A stretch of 54,815 nucleotides of DNA from Rhodospirillales bacterium (GTDB lineage Bacteria; Pseudomonadota; Alphaproteobacteria; Kiloniellales; JACOMY01), in assembly GCA_014324045.1 (NCBI GenBank), contig JACOMY010000017.1, positions 1 to 54,815 on the forward strand, given 5' to 3'. A program made the position numbers and the translations under genes. How positions within the stretch are numbered: position 1 is the first letter of the stretch; each line of letters begins with the position of its first letter. Under the pieces are notes generated by a model. The model searched no databases, was not told the origin of the DNA, and saw nothing but the letters and a program-made list of their open reading frames with translations. Below, piece after piece: positions 44,012 through 54,815 of the stretch.

Positions 44012-44473
44012 TCAGAAGACTCCGGCCTCCAGGCCGGCAGCTAGGGCCATCCCGATTGCTTCGCACCGCTCCACAAATCTGCTGTCCCAGGCGCCACGGC
44101 AGACCAGCGGCTCCTGCACGGCGCGCCAGCGCAGGCCGGTGACGATGCGCTCGACGGCGGCCTTGGTGCCGCGTCCGTCGTTGCCGGCCCGGATGTAGAG
44201 CGCATAGGGAAGACCTTGCGTCTCCTCCAGACAGGGATAGTAGATACGGTCGAAGAAGTCTTTAAGTGCGCCGCTCATGTAGCCCAGGTTCTCGGTGGTG
44301 CCGAGGATCAGGCCGGCGGCTGCCTTCACCGTCTCGGGTTCGGTCTCCAGCGGCGCGGCGACCTCGACCCTAACGCCGCCAATCTCCGGATGGCGAGCGC
44401 CGCGGGCCACGGCCTCGCGCAGAGCCAGGGTGTTGGGTGAGGGCGCATTGGCCACGATCAGAAGCCGCTTCAT
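44012..44473 (-). CDS. Flavodoxin-like / NADPH-dependent FMN reductase family protein
   Basis: 153 residues, starting MKRLLIVANAPSPNTLALRE at 44473 (13 further upstream codons are not conserved-looking). The flavodoxin fold is supported by the phosphate-binding loop ANAPSPNT after the first strand and by GTTENLGYMSGALKDFFDRIY, the flavin-contact region of WrbA/FMN-reductase-like proteins. It probably binds FMN and acts in quinone or flavin reduction, but the substrate is unknown. It is a single gene; the flavin reductase at 44.8-45.4 kb is on the same strand 320 bases upstream. Confidence 0.8.
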   Translation of the reverse strand: MKRLLIVANAPSPNTLALREAVARGARHPEIGGVRVEVAAPLETEPETVKAAAGLILGTTENLGYMSGALKDFFDRIYYPCLEETQGLPYALYIRAGNDGRGTKAAVERIVTGLRWRAVQEPLVCRGAWDSRFVERCEAIGMALAAGLEAGVF

Positions 44474-44791
44474 GACTGCATACTGCCAAGCCCGCGGCGG
44501 CGCGTCACCCAACGAGCGGCTTGCCGGATCAGCGGCAGGCAGGCTGGAGCGATCGTTCCGTTGGGAGATGGGGGACTCCTCGTGCTGCGTTGGCTTCCGC
44601 TACTGCTGGGTTGCTTCGGATGTTCAGCGGCGCGAAATCCTTCGGCAGCAATTCCTATCTGCCCTTCTGCCTCGATCTGAGCGGCCCGCCGGGCTTGCTG
44701 CGCCCCTGTCATCTGCTGCCGAGCGATCCTGCATGCGCCGCAAACTGGCGATGCCGTCCGGCCCGCCGGAATCGGCCAAGGACCAAGCCGC
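44474..44791. other. Gene-free stretch between two flavin genes
   Basis: Open frames here are short and Pro/Arg/Ser-rich with no recognisable motif. I see no repeat, tRNA or clear terminator. It may hold the promoter of the flavodoxin-like gene. Confidence 0.4.
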
Positions 44792-45361
44792 CTAGCTCTC
44801 GTCCTCCAAGACCTCGCCGAGGCTGTGATAAGCGCCTGCGCAATAGAGCAGGGGACGTTCTGCCGGACCTTGGGCTGCCTCGGTCACGTGGGCGACCAGA
44901 ACGCGATGGCTGCCGATCTCCACCGCCTCGATCAGGTAGCAGGTCAGAACTGCGATCGCGTTTCCCCACAGCGGTAAGCCATCGGGACTCAGACGCCAGC
45001 CTGGATCGGCCAGACGCGCGGCATGATCGCCGCCACCGCGGCCCGCGCAGATCTCGGCCAAGGCGCGGTCGTCCTCGCTCAGGAAGTTCACCGTGAAACG
45101 TCCGTTTTCGATAACTGCGCTGGCAGCGCTGCCTTTGCTCTGCAGGCAGATCGCGACGGTCGGCGGGTCTGCGGAGACGGAGCTGAAGGCTGTCACGGTC
45201 ACAGCGCCCGGACCGGCCGGCCCGTCGCTGGCAACGACGGTCACCGGCTCTGGCACGTGGCGGAGCGCGTTCAGAAAGTCGGCGCGCGCGACCGACGGCA
45301 GGCCGGCCACTGCATCCTCGATCAAGGTGACGACGGTTCCGCTGTTGCGAAAAGCACTCAT
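44792..45361 (-). CDS. Flavin reductase domain protein (HpaC-like)
   Basis: 189 residues. Flavin-reductase fold (PF01613): FLNALRHVPEPVTVVASDG near the N-terminus, GAVTVTAFSSVSADPPTVAICL, AASAVIENGRFTVNFLSEDD and ERPLLYCAGAYHSLGE at the end. Members reduce FMN or FAD with NAD(P)H to supply two-component monooxygenases or nitrilotriacetate-type oxygenases. No monooxygenase partner is encoded nearby. The length is normal. Confidence 0.88.
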   Translation of the reverse strand: MSAFRNSGTVVTLIEDAVAGLPSVARADFLNALRHVPEPVTVVASDGPAGPGAVTVTAFSSVSADPPTVAICLQSKGSAASAVIENGRFTVNFLSEDDRALAEICAGRGGGDHAARLADPGWRLSPDGLPLWGNAIAVLTCYLIEAVEIGSHRVLVAHVTEAAQGPAERPLLYCAGAYHSLGEVLEDES

Positions 45362-45535
45362 CGAGGACCGACCGCGCGCCTGGGAGAGAAGATCATGTGG
45401 ACAAAGTGCGGAGCAGGCATCGCTGCGGTCAAGCCTTCTTTCTTGTACGCTGCCGCCGCGCCGCAGTCAGTAGCGCATGGCGGTTTCCCTTCTGTTCGAG
45501 TGTTTTGCCGGAAGAGACCGGTGCAGATATTCGGT

Positions 45536-45990
45536 CCAAGAAACAACGGTGAGAATTCCCGCAGTCTGGCCGTGGGTGGCCTTAGGTTTTGCGGTCTTGC
45601 AAATAGTAGTGGGCAAATAGTGGCGGGCTACCTGCCGATCCTTTTGGATTGGCCCATGACCATTGCCGGCCGCTCGGCGGCTGTCAGTACGCCGCTGGTG
45701 CCTGCCGGCTATGCCTGCATCATCTGGGCGCCGCTTTCCCTCGGCTTGTCGGTGCTGGCATTCTGGCGGACTCGGCTGCAGCGGCGCACTCTGAGTCTGG
45801 GTGTCGTCCTGCCGCTGACAGCGATCCTGGCGCTCAACGACTGTAGGAGGTCTAGGTGCCGCTGCGCGACCTCGACAGCGGCAGCGCCGGCATCCTGTTC
45901 ATTTCGCTGGGCTTGGGCCTGCAGGTGGCGCCTTGGAGTGCAGGGAACTGGCAAGAGCGCTGATTGCTCGCTCTACCGATCTTGGCATTG
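45536..45990 (+). pseudogene. TspO/MBR-like membrane protein remnant
   Basis: One frame starts IPAVWPWVALGFAVLQIVVG (about 45550), reaches a stop, and another continues YLPILLDWPMTIAGRSAAVS and PLVPAGYACIIWAPLSLGLS. The phrase P-x(2)-PAGYAxxIWxPxxLGL is typical of tryptophan-rich sensory / TspO-related membrane proteins. Further hydrophobic segments appear later in a third frame (LLALPILALAGWLTVAFL, near 45963). At least two frame changes are needed, so the gene is dead. The remainder up to 46371 has no recognisable gene. Confidence 0.5.
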
Positions 45991-46371
45991 GCCGGGTGGT
46001 TGACAGTAGCCTTCCTTCGCAAACCTTTCTTCCGTGCTGCTGGCCAGCGGGGCTGCCTGGCCGATCCCAATCGCCCGGCTGCGTCGTGCCTAGCCGGGTG
46101 CGTGAGGGGTGGCCGGACGTCTTGTGACCTGCCTCGCCTGGCTTTCCTTGTCGCCCTGACGGACCGAAGAAGCCCTTGGCGCCTCGAATCGAGAGGCGTT
46201 TGCGGCTTTGCGCGTCTCGGACATTGCACGTCGCATTTCAGTCAGCCGCCCGGCTTGGGCTGGCGCAAGTGTGACGACCGATAAGGACAGTCCGGTGCGG
46301 CCGCAAGCATTGTGGCGCGTAAGGGTAGTTATTGATCCAGTTGCAGACGAGCAAGAAAGGATTGCGCAGAG

Positions 46372-47280
46372 ATGGCCCGCACGGTGGTGTCGTCGAAGAA
46401 AAAAACGGTGGTTATCGGCTACAACCAGCCCTTTTGTGTGATTGGGGAACGTATCAATCCGACCGGGCGCAAAAAACTGGCGGCGGAAATGGCGGCGGGC
46501 GATTTTTCGACGGTGGAAGCGGACGCCGCCGCCCAGGTCGAGGCCGGGGCCGCGATGCTGGACGTGAACGCCGGCATTCCGCTGGCCGACGAGCCGGCCA
46601 TTCTGGCACAGTCGATCAAGCTGGTTCAGTCCTTGGTCGAGGTGCCTTTGTCGATCGACAGCTCGATCGTCGCCGCGCTGGAGAGCGGGCTGGAGGTCTA
46701 CGAGGGTAAGGCTCTGGTGAACTCGGTCACTGGCGAGGAGGACCGCCTGGAGGCAGTGTTGCCGCTGGTGAAGAAGTATGGTGCGGCCGTTGTCGCCATC
46801 TCCAACGACGAGACCGGCATCTCCGAAGATCCCGACGTGCGTTTCGAGGTTGCCAAGAAGATCGTCGGGCGGGCACAGGACCATGGCATCCCCAAGGAGG
46901 ACGTCGTCGTCGATCCCTTGGTCATGCCGATCGGCGCCATGGGGACGGCCGGTAAGCAGGTTTTCCGCTTGCTGGACCGTCTCCACCGCGAGCTGGACGT
47001 GAACACGACCTGCGGTGCTTCCAATATTTCCTTCGGCTTGCCCAACCGGCGGGTGATGAACGGCGTGTTCCTGGCCATGTCCTCGGGCTTCGGCATGACC
47101 TCGGCCATCATGAACCCGCTGCACGAAGAGGACATGGGTTGCATCCGTGCCTCCGATGTTCTGATGCACCGCGATCTCAACTGCCGCTCTTGGATCAAGA
47201 AGTACCGGGAGCCGCTGCCGGATGCCGCCGCCGGTATCCGCGGCGAGCGCCGACGGCGGCGGGTCGCCGCCACTGCCTAG
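46372..47280 (+). CDS. Methyltetrahydrofolate:corrinoid methyltransferase (pterin-binding)
   Basis: 302 residues. Pterin-binding TIM barrel as in the MetH folate domain or AcsE/MtvA: VIGERINPTGRKKLAAEM near 23-40, AGAAMLDVNAGIP near 58, PLSIDSS near 93, and TCGASNISFGLPNRRVMN near 214 are family landmarks. It would move a methyl group between a corrinoid protein and tetrahydrofolate. It lies 15 bases before the RACo-like gene, the usual pairing in bacteria that demethylate quaternary amines or methoxylated compounds. No corrinoid protein or substrate-specific methyltransferase is seen here. Confidence 0.9.
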   Translation: MARTVVSSKKKTVVIGYNQPFCVIGERINPTGRKKLAAEMAAGDFSTVEADAAAQVEAGAAMLDVNAGIPLADEPAILAQSIKLVQSLVEVPLSIDSSIVAALESGLEVYEGKALVNSVTGEEDRLEAVLPLVKKYGAAVVAISNDETGISEDPDVRFEVAKKIVGRAQDHGIPKEDVVVDPLVMPIGAMGTAGKQVFRLLDRLHRELDVNTTCGASNISFGLPNRRVMNGVFLAMSSGFGMTSAIMNPLHEEDMGCIRASDVLMHRDLNCRSWIKKYREPLPDAAAGIRGERRRRRVAATA

Positions 47281-47295
47281 GGGCGCCGTAGCGAC

Positions 47296-49356
47296 ATGAA
47301 CCAGGCGGTCGGCCTGCAAGCCGAATCGATGGCCGAGGCCAGCACCGAGCAGGCCTTGGTAGTCTTCACGCCCTCGGGCCGGCGCGGCCGCTTCCCGGTC
47401 GGCACGCCTATTCTCAAGGCGGCGCGTAGCTTGGGCGTCGATATCGACACGGTCTGTGGCGGCCGCGGAATCTGCGGCCGCTGCCAGTGCTTGGTCAGCG
47501 AGGGGCAGTTCGCAAAGCACGGCATCGCCAGCCGTGCAGATCACGTCTCTCCGCAGAACGAGGTCGAAGTCCGCTACGACCGTAAGAAGCACCTGAAGGA
47601 GGGGCGCCGCCTCTCCTGTCAGATGCGCTTGTTGGACAATGTCGTCATCGACGTGCCGCCCGACAGCCAGGTCTATCGCCAGGTCGTACGCAAGCGGGTC
47701 GAGGTCCGCGACATCAAGCTGGACCCGGCGATCCGTCTTCACTTCGTGGAGGTGGAACAGCCGGATATGCACCGTTCCTCAGGCGACGTAGAGCGCTTGC
47801 ATGCCGCGCTCGACCGCGAGTGGGGGGTGAAAACCAAGCTGGAATACGATCTGACCATGCTGCAGGCCCTGCAGAAGGCTCTGCGCGACGGCGAATGGAA
47901 GGTAACCGTGGCGGTCCACCGCGGCCAGGTGCTGAGCGCGGTCTGGCCCGGCTTCGTCGAGACCGCCTATGGCGTGGCGGTCGATGTCGGCTCTACCACC
48001 ATCGCCGCCCACCTCTGCGATCTGCGCACCGGCGAGGTGGTCGCGTCGGCCGGCCTTATGAACCCGCAGATCCGCTTCGGCGAGGACTTGATGAGCCGGG
48101 TCTCCTACGTGATGATGAACGCGGGCGGTGACAAGGAGATGACGCGCGTCGTCCACGAGGCCATCAACGATTTGATTGGACAGGTCAGTGAAGAGGCCGG
48201 GATCGATCGCCATCTGATCTTGAACATGACCTTCGTCGGCAATCCCATCATGCATCATCTACTGCTGGGAATCGATCCGACCGAACTGGGCGGGGCGCCC
48301 TTCGCCTTGGCGCTGAACTCCGGCCTGACGATCTGGGCCTCGGATCTGAAAATCGAGGTGGGGCAAAACGCGCGGGTCTATGTGCTGCCCTGTATCGCCG
48401 GCCACGTCGGCGCCGATACGGCCGGCTGTATCCTTTCCGAGACGCCCTACATGCGCGACGAGATCACGCTTCTGGTCGACGTCGGCACCAATGCCGAGAT
48501 TGTGCTGGGTAACAAGGAGCGCCTGCTGGCTTGCTCTTCGCCGACCGGGCCGGCCTTCGAGGGGGCACAGATCTCCGGCGGCCAGCGCGCCGCGCCCGGC
48601 GCCATCGAGCGCGTGCGGATCGATCCCGAGACTCTGGAACCCCGCTTCAAGGTGATCGGCTGCGATCTCTGGTCGGACGAAGAGGGCTTCGCCAAGGCAA
48701 CGCGGCGCACCGGAATCACCGGCATCTGCGGATCGGGTATCATCGAGGTGATCGCCGAGATGTTTCTGGCCGGTATGCTGGCGAGCGATGGAACCATCGA
48801 TGGCGCCATGGCTGCCAAAAACAGCCGGGTGCAGGAGGACGGCCGTACCTTCGCCTATCTGCTGCATGCTGGCGAGCCGGAGATTCGCATCACCCAGAAC
48901 GACGTACGCGCGATCCAGTTGGCCAAAGCAGCGCTCTATGCCGGCATCCGCTTGCTGATGGATCGTCTGGGCGTGGAGCGTGTCGAGCGCATCATGCTTG
49001 CCGGCGCCTTCGGCAGCCATATCGACGTGAAGTACGCCATGCTCTTGGGCATGATCCCAGATTGTCGGCTGGATCGTGTGCACCCGGCCGGCAACTCGGC
49101 CTCCACGGGCGCGCGGATCGCGCTTTTGAACCAGGCTGCGCGCGATGAAATCGAGGCAGTCGTGCGCTCGGTCGAGAAGGTCGAAACTGCAGTCGAGCCC
49201 CTGTTCCAAGCACACTTCGTGGCTGCGATGTCCCTACCGCACGCCAGCGATTCCTTTCCGGAGTTGGGCAAGGCCGTCGCCCTGCCGGCGCCCAAGCGCG
49301 CCCAGTCCGCCCGCGAGGGCGCGGAGGATGGCCGCCGTCGGCGCCGACGGCGCTGA
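47296..49356 (+). CDS. RACo-like reductive activator of corrinoid enzymes ([2Fe-2S] plus ASKHA/DUF4445)
   Basis: 686 residues. N-terminal [2Fe-2S] ferredoxin domain with ligands C54, C60, C63 and C108 (VCGGRGICGRC...SCQM), a linker to about 225, then the ASKHA ATPase core with GVAVDVGSTTIAAHLCDL, LLVDVGTNAEIVLGN and MLAGAFGSHIDVKYAMLLGM. Such proteins use ATP and low-potential electrons to reduce Co(II) corrinoid back to Co(I). The adjacent methyltransferase supports this role. The C-terminus ends in a basic run (seven Arg among the last residues) beyond the usual domain end. Confidence 0.9.
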   Translation: MNQAVGLQAESMAEASTEQALVVFTPSGRRGRFPVGTPILKAARSLGVDIDTVCGGRGICGRCQCLVSEGQFAKHGIASRADHVSPQNEVEVRYDRKKHLKEGRRLSCQMRLLDNVVIDVPPDSQVYRQVVRKRVEVRDIKLDPAIRLHFVEVEQPDMHRSSGDVERLHAALDREWGVKTKLEYDLTMLQALQKALRDGEWKVTVAVHRGQVLSAVWPGFVETAYGVAVDVGSTTIAAHLCDLRTGEVVASAGLMNPQIRFGEDLMSRVSYVMMNAGGDKEMTRVVHEAINDLIGQVSEEAGIDRHLILNMTFVGNPIMHHLLLGIDPTELGGAPFALALNSGLTIWASDLKIEVGQNARVYVLPCIAGHVGADTAGCILSETPYMRDEITLLVDVGTNAEIVLGNKERLLACSSPTGPAFEGAQISGGQRAAPGAIERVRIDPETLEPRFKVIGCDLWSDEEGFAKATRRTGITGICGSGIIEVIAEMFLAGMLASDGTIDGAMAAKNSRVQEDGRTFAYLLHAGEPEIRITQNDVRAIQLAKAALYAGIRLLMDRLGVERVERIMLAGAFGSHIDVKYAMLLGMIPDCRLDRVHPAGNSASTGARIALLNQAARDEIEAVVRSVEKVETAVEPLFQAHFVAAMSLPHASDSFPELGKAVALPAPKRAQSAREGAEDGRRRRRRR

Positions 49357-49751
49357 AGCTGCTCCCTTGACCCCGGCCAGCCGCGGTGACCCCCTGTCGG
49401 TGGGGATGGGGACTGAGTGGGTAGGACGAACGATGACGAAATCGGAATCAACGACCGAGGCAGACCGCGGCCTCTTGGGTGTGGGCGAGATCGATGCGGC
49501 GCGCAAAGCCTGCGAGGCAATCCCGGCGAAGGACAAGGAAGGCGCTGCAACGCGAGGACATGCCCCGCCGGTACGAAAGCTTGCGGCCCTTCCGCGTGCG
49601 TACAGCTGACGATGGGGAAGCGCCGATCGAGCAGATTGAGGATTGCCTTGACGGTCCTCTTGGCCGGGGATAACAATCAGTTGAAGATGCTCATGTGAAA
49701 CGGGCCGCCGGCAACCGAGCCCCAAGCTTTGCATCCGAACTGGAGGCTGCC
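49357..49751. other. Possible decayed small gene between RACo-like and HD genes
   Basis: Frames from ATG 49434 (MTKSESTTEADRGLLGVGEI) and, shifted, from 49561 (MPRRYESLRPFRVRTADDGE...QIEDCLDGPLG) look protein-like and may be one gene broken near 49550. I do not recognise the family. Corrinoid-methyltransferase clusters often have a small accessory gene at this place, but that is only context. Confidence 0.3.
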
Positions 49752-50348
49752 ATGGATAGCGTTAGCTTCCGCCACATGATCGACGGCACGCGCGCGGACT
49801 ATGCCCTCGTGATGGATCTTCATGCTCGTATGAAGGCGGATCATCATGTCGATTCCCTGCTTTCGATGTTGAAGGCTACCGGCGTGCCGGAGGCCGGCTA
49901 CAAGATCGACCGCCTCCAGCACGCCCTGCAGAGTGCGAGCCGAGCCGAAGACGACGGAGCGGACGAAGAATGGATCGTCGCCGCGCTTCTGCATGACATT
50001 GGCGATCTACTGGCGCCCGACGACCATGCCTTGATGGCGGCTGCCATCCTGCGGCCCTACGTCAGCGAGACCACCTTCTGGGTGGTGAAGAAGCACGGGA
50101 TCTTCCAAGGCTATTACTTTTGGCACCACCTGGATCTGGACCGCAATGCGCGGGACAGGTATCGCGACCATCCCAATTATGACGCTTGCGTTGCCTTCTG
50201 CGAGCGCTGGGATCAGACGTCTTTCGATCCGGACTATCCGACCCGGCCGCTGAAGCACTTCGAACCCATGGTGCGCTGCATCTTCGCCCGCGAGCCCTTC
50301 TCGGTGCAGGACGGCACGCCCTCAATGGGACGCGCGCTGGCACAGTGA
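49752..50348 (+). CDS. HD-domain protein, PhnZ/TmpB-like
   Basis: 198 residues from ATG 49752 (GGAGG at 49742-49746). HD-fold metal ligands are readable: H57 in DRLQHALQSA, H81-D82 in LLHDIGDLL, H92 in PDDHA, H115 in VKKHGIFQGYY and D154 in ERWDQTSFD. The overall pattern and length resemble PhnZ/TmpB mixed-valence diiron oxygenases, which cleave C-P or oxidise alkylphosphonates, more than nucleotide phosphohydrolases. This reaction is inference. Its position after the C1/corrinoid genes suggests use of a methylated amine or phosphonate. The stop overlaps the next, decayed gene. Confidence 0.75.
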   Translation: MDSVSFRHMIDGTRADYALVMDLHARMKADHHVDSLLSMLKATGVPEAGYKIDRLQHALQSASRAEDDGADEEWIVAALLHDIGDLLAPDDHALMAAAILRPYVSETTFWVVKKHGIFQGYYFWHHLDLDRNARDRYRDHPNYDACVAFCERWDQTSFDPDYPTRPLKHFEPMVRCIFAREPFSVQDGTPSMGRALAQ

Positions 50349-50780
50349 CCCCGGTCACGGTCGTCGGCAATGCCGACGGCGGCAAGTCCAGGCTCAGCCT
50401 AACATTGGGGCAGCGCTTAGGTCTGCCCTGTCACGCGCTCGACGACCTGCTGTGGCAACCGGCTTGGCGGCCGACTCCGGAGGCTGTCTTTGCGTGGCGC
50501 TACGACGCCTTGCTGGCCGGCGAGTACTGAGCGATCGACGGCATCGGCGATTGGGCTTCGCTGCAACGCCCACGCGGCGGCCAGGCACGAGCGGCATCCT
50601 TGAGATGCAGATCGTTGGGACTAGGTACCTCTCGATCATGGCGGCTAGTGGGGTACCGGTATCGTCTTGGTGATGTCGCCCCAGCTGTCCACCGAGTCGC
50701 ATGCCCGCACCGTCAACCCTCCTCTGGGATCTTTACACCGCCGAGCGATCGGGTGAAGGGCCGTTCGTTCACATGGTGGG
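50345..50780 (+). pseudogene. Decayed adenylate-kinase-like P-loop protein
   Basis: GTG 50345 overlaps the HD gene stop. The frame reads VTVVGNADGGKSRLSLTLGQ, a P-loop with changes (usual GNAGGGKSTL), then RLGLPCHALDDLLWQPAWRP and WRYDALLAGEY before a stop at 50528. The homology appears to go on in frame as AIDGIGDWASL, then is lost; MPAPSTLLWDLYTAERSGEG near 50701 may be a later piece. The pattern matches small AAA/adenylate-kinase-like nucleotide kinases (DNA topology modulation FlaR type). It is dead or truncated. Confidence 0.55.
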
Positions 50781-50929
50781 GATAGGCCAGCACCCGGACC
50801 CTAGTGCCTGCCGGCCGCCCCAAGACTTCCCAGTGGTCTGGATAGGCGTTCCATCCGGTATCAGGTTAGCGCCAAACCGGCTTCGTTAATGGTAAAAGCC
50901 ATGATCGGTTCCTCAGACATCGTTTCCAA

Positions 50930-50949
50930 GCGCGATCATATAATCGCGC
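50930..50949. promoter_or_regulatory. Perfect 7-bp inverted repeat in an AT-rich patch
   Basis: GCGCGAT (50930-50936) pairs with ATCGCGC (50943-50949) around CATATA. It lies in a local AT-rich patch of the otherwise gene-free stretch 50781-51677. It could be an operator. No ORF in that stretch has recognisable protein sequence, and the rpsL promoter should lie in its last 150 bases. Confidence 0.35.
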
Positions 50950-51677
50950 CAAATACATTGCTTGATTTTGTTCATTCCCCGGCCGGCCGCGACTCAGGAA
51001 ATCGTTCCGGCGCCGGTGTCGGCGTTGCTGCCTTCGCCAACTGCCAAAGGGGTTTATAAAGCGCGGTAACGTCGAGGCGATAGCTGACGCTGTCTCCCGG
51101 CGCGGTCTTGACGTCCATCACCAGTCCTCCCACGGTTGCGCCAAACACTGGGCTGCCTAATGTACCGCATAGGCTGCGTCTTAGATGTTGTTTCTTCAGC
51201 GACGCAGTCTTGCCCGCTCGACCGGCAGCGGCAGGACATGGCGGTGGCTTCCCAGTTCGACAGACCTGCTATGCAGTTCTTATAGATCCAGCTTGCAGCA
51301 TCGGCAACTCTGCAGCGAAGCTCCGGCAACCATTTGACTTTTCACGGTTTTGGGACGGCTCCGGGGGCTCGCGATTTACTCCTTGACTGCCGGGGGCTCC
51401 ATCCATAATATACACCGTCTTCCAACGAGGTCTTCTGCGGACAGCGTAACGTCGGACTAGCTGTCTCCAAGATCTCGCAGGATCACAGCGGATTACGGCG
51501 GCGCGGATTGGTCCCTTCAGGATACCGCCGTTGCCAGAAAACGTCCGGGAGCCTGAGCGGTGAAGGCTCTTGCGGCGCTGTTATCTGTTTTGCCGCAAAG
51601 ATGTGCTTGCCAAGCGAGCCGCATGGTGCGGTCGGCGGCGGGCGGTAGCCTCGAAGCAAGGGGATTGGGAAGAGAGC

Positions 51678-52049
51678 ATGCCGACGATCAATCAGTTGAT
51701 CCGGGCGCCACGCAAGGCGATCAAGGCGCGCAACAAGGTGCCGGCGATGCAGGGCTGTCCGCAGAAGCGTGGCGTCTGTACCCGCGTCTATACCACCACC
51801 CCGAAGAAGCCGAACTCGGCTTTGCGTAAGGTCGCCCGTGTCCGCCTGACCAACGGCTTCGAGGTGACGAGCTACATTCCCGGCGAGGGCCATAACCTGC
51901 AAGAGCACTCGGTCGTGATGATCCGAGGCGGCCGCGTTAAGGACCTTCCGGGTGTGCGCTACCACATCATCCGCGGCACCCTGGACACCCAAGGCGTGCG
52001 CGATCGTCGCCAGCGCCGGTCGAAGTACGGCGCCAAGCGGCCCAAGTAG
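51678..52049 (+). CDS. rpsL: 30S ribosomal protein S12
   Basis: 123 residues starting [20 protein letters not shown] at 51678; the open frame to 51570 is not S12. [20 protein letters not shown] and [13 protein letters not shown] are present. The lysines in KKPNSA and RVKDLPG, where changes give streptomycin resistance, are wild type. It is the first gene of the str operon here (rpsL-rpsG-fusA-tuf). Confidence 0.98.
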   Translation: MPTINQLIRAPRKAIKARNKVPAMQGCPQKRGVCTRVYTTTPKKPNSALRKVARVRLTNGFEVTSYIPGEGHNLQEHSVVMIRGGRVKDLPGVRYHIIRGTLDTQGVRDRRQRRSKYGAKRPK

Positions 52050-52069
52050 AGCTAGGAGCGGACCTTAAG

Positions 52070-52540
52070 ATGTCTCGTCGCCGTAAGGCTGAAAAGCGCA
52101 AGATCCTGCCGGACGCAAAGTTCGGCGACATCGTGCTGACTAAGTTCATGAACAACCTCATGCGCGCTGGCAAGAAGTCGACCGCCGAGGACATCGTTTA
52201 CGGTGCTTTCGACAAGGTCGAGGGGCGGGTCAAGGCCGACCCGGTGAGGCTGTTCCATGAGGCGCTGAACAACGTGAAGCCGGAGGTCGAGGTGCGCTCC
52301 CGCCGTGTCGGCGGTGCCACCTATCAGGTTCCGGTCGAGGTGCGTCCTGATCGTGCGCAGGCGCTGGCCATCCGCTGGCTGATCTCCGCCTCGCGGGCAC
52401 GCAGCGAAGACACCATGATTGACCGTCTAGCCAATGAGCTTCTGGACGCCGCCAACAACCGCGGTTCTGCCGTGAAGAAGCGTGAAGACACGCATCGCAT
52501 GGCCGAAGCCAACCGCGCGTTCTCGCATTATCGCTGGTAA
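52070..52540 (+). CDS. rpsG: 30S ribosomal protein S7
   Basis: 156 residues, normal length. [20 protein letters not shown] at the start and [20 protein letters not shown] in the middle, ending [12 protein letters not shown]7 organises the 3' major domain of 16S rRNA and can repress this operon. Spacing to rpsL is 20 bases and to fusA 28 bases. Confidence 0.98.
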   Translation: MSRRRKAEKRKILPDAKFGDIVLTKFMNNLMRAGKKSTAEDIVYGAFDKVEGRVKADPVRLFHEALNNVKPEVEVRSRRVGGATYQVPVEVRPDRAQALAIRWLISASRARSEDTMIDRLANELLDAANNRGSAVKKREDTHRMAEANRAFSHYRW

Positions 52541-52568
52541 CGGCAGACCTAAATGGGGACGATTGAAT

Positions 52569-54656
<2,088 letters not shown>

Positions 54657-54717
54657 AAGATCTTCATACAGTGAACTCAAACCGGCGTCGTGTCGCCAGT
54701 TATCGGGGAAAGTTAGG

Positions 54718-54815
54718 ATGTCGAAGTCGAAGTTCGAGCGTAGGAAGCCGCACTGCAACATCGGTACGATCGGCCATGTGGATCATGGCAAGACGTCGTT
54801 GACGGCTGCGATCAC
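54718..54815 (+). CDS. tuf: Elongation factor Tu (5' end only)
   Basis: The window ends 98 bases into the gene. The 32 visible residues begin [20 protein letters not shown] and continue through the P-loop [14 protein letters not shown], which identifies EF-Tu. GTTAGG before the ATG is a weak ribosome-binding site. It continues the str operon. R9 where most bacteria have N or T is a minor difference. Confidence 0.95.
   Translation, partial: MSKSKFERRKPHCNIGTIGHVDHGKTSLTAAI

Noticed and set aside
46090..47772. 560-codon minus-strand open frame over the corrinoid methyltransferase genes
   Set aside because: Antisense artefact; the plus-strand genes have all family motifs.

Overview
The window looks like the chromosome of a high-GC alphaproteobacterium. 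A Rhodospirillales/Kiloniellales-like lineage is my inference, not a proven placement. The support is the gene content: an F1-only ATP synthase operon (atpHAGDC), a RegB/RegA (PrrBA/ActSR-type) redox pair, the xerC-DUF484-transaldolase-priA neighbourhood, a stand-alone lipoamide dehydrogenase, a methyltetrahydrofolate:corrinoid methyltransferase beside a RACo-like activator, and rpsL-rpsG-fusA-tuf at the right end. Intact housekeeping genes alternate with an unusual number of decayed genes and gene-poor gaps. That pattern is common in lineages that have recently become host-associated or specialised.

Layout. 1-2 kb: the 3' end of a TbpB-like beta-barrel gene, a decayed ABC-2 permease and a DUF1289 gene. 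2.2-9.5 kb (minus strand): lepA, pheT, pheS, rplT, rpmI and a MOSC gene. 9.5-12.6 kb: clpB with a clear sigma-32-type promoter. 12.6-14.3 kb: a broken 2-oxoglutarate oxygenase and a gene-free stretch. 14.3-19 kb: a four-gene polyamine-type ABC importer whose last permease carries an odd C-terminal tail. 19.5-21.8 kb: an EI24/CysZ-like membrane protein and lpdA. 22-23.6 kb: a low-GC trypsin-like protease joined to an ankyrin-type secretion leader, with a ~108-bp direct repeat on either side. 23.6-29.5 kb: xerC, DUF484, transaldolase-like aldolase, priA and an FMN-dependent alpha-hydroxy-acid dehydrogenase. 29.6-33.4 kb: a cluster of tandem TbpB-like barrel modules. 34-39 kb: atpHAGDC. 39.2-42 kb: a ferritin-like diiron protein followed tightly by regB and regA. 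42.2-43.8 kb: msrB-msrA and a shattered copy of the barrel module. 44-45.4 kb: two flavin-related genes. 45.5-46 kb: a TspO-like remnant. 46.4-50.3 kb: corrinoid methyltransferase, RACo-like activator and an HD-domain protein. 50.3-51.7 kb: a decayed kinase and an empty region. 51.7-54.8 kb: rpsL, rpsG, fusA and the start of tuf.

The most noteworthy material is the dispersed family of TbpB-like barrel modules (at least five copies in three places, some nearly identical at the DNA level, with leader and frame damage) and the low-GC protease chimera between ~108-bp repeats. Both suggest a changing set of exported or surface proteins in an otherwise conserved chromosome. No tRNA, rRNA, CRISPR array, transposase gene or replication origin was recognised.
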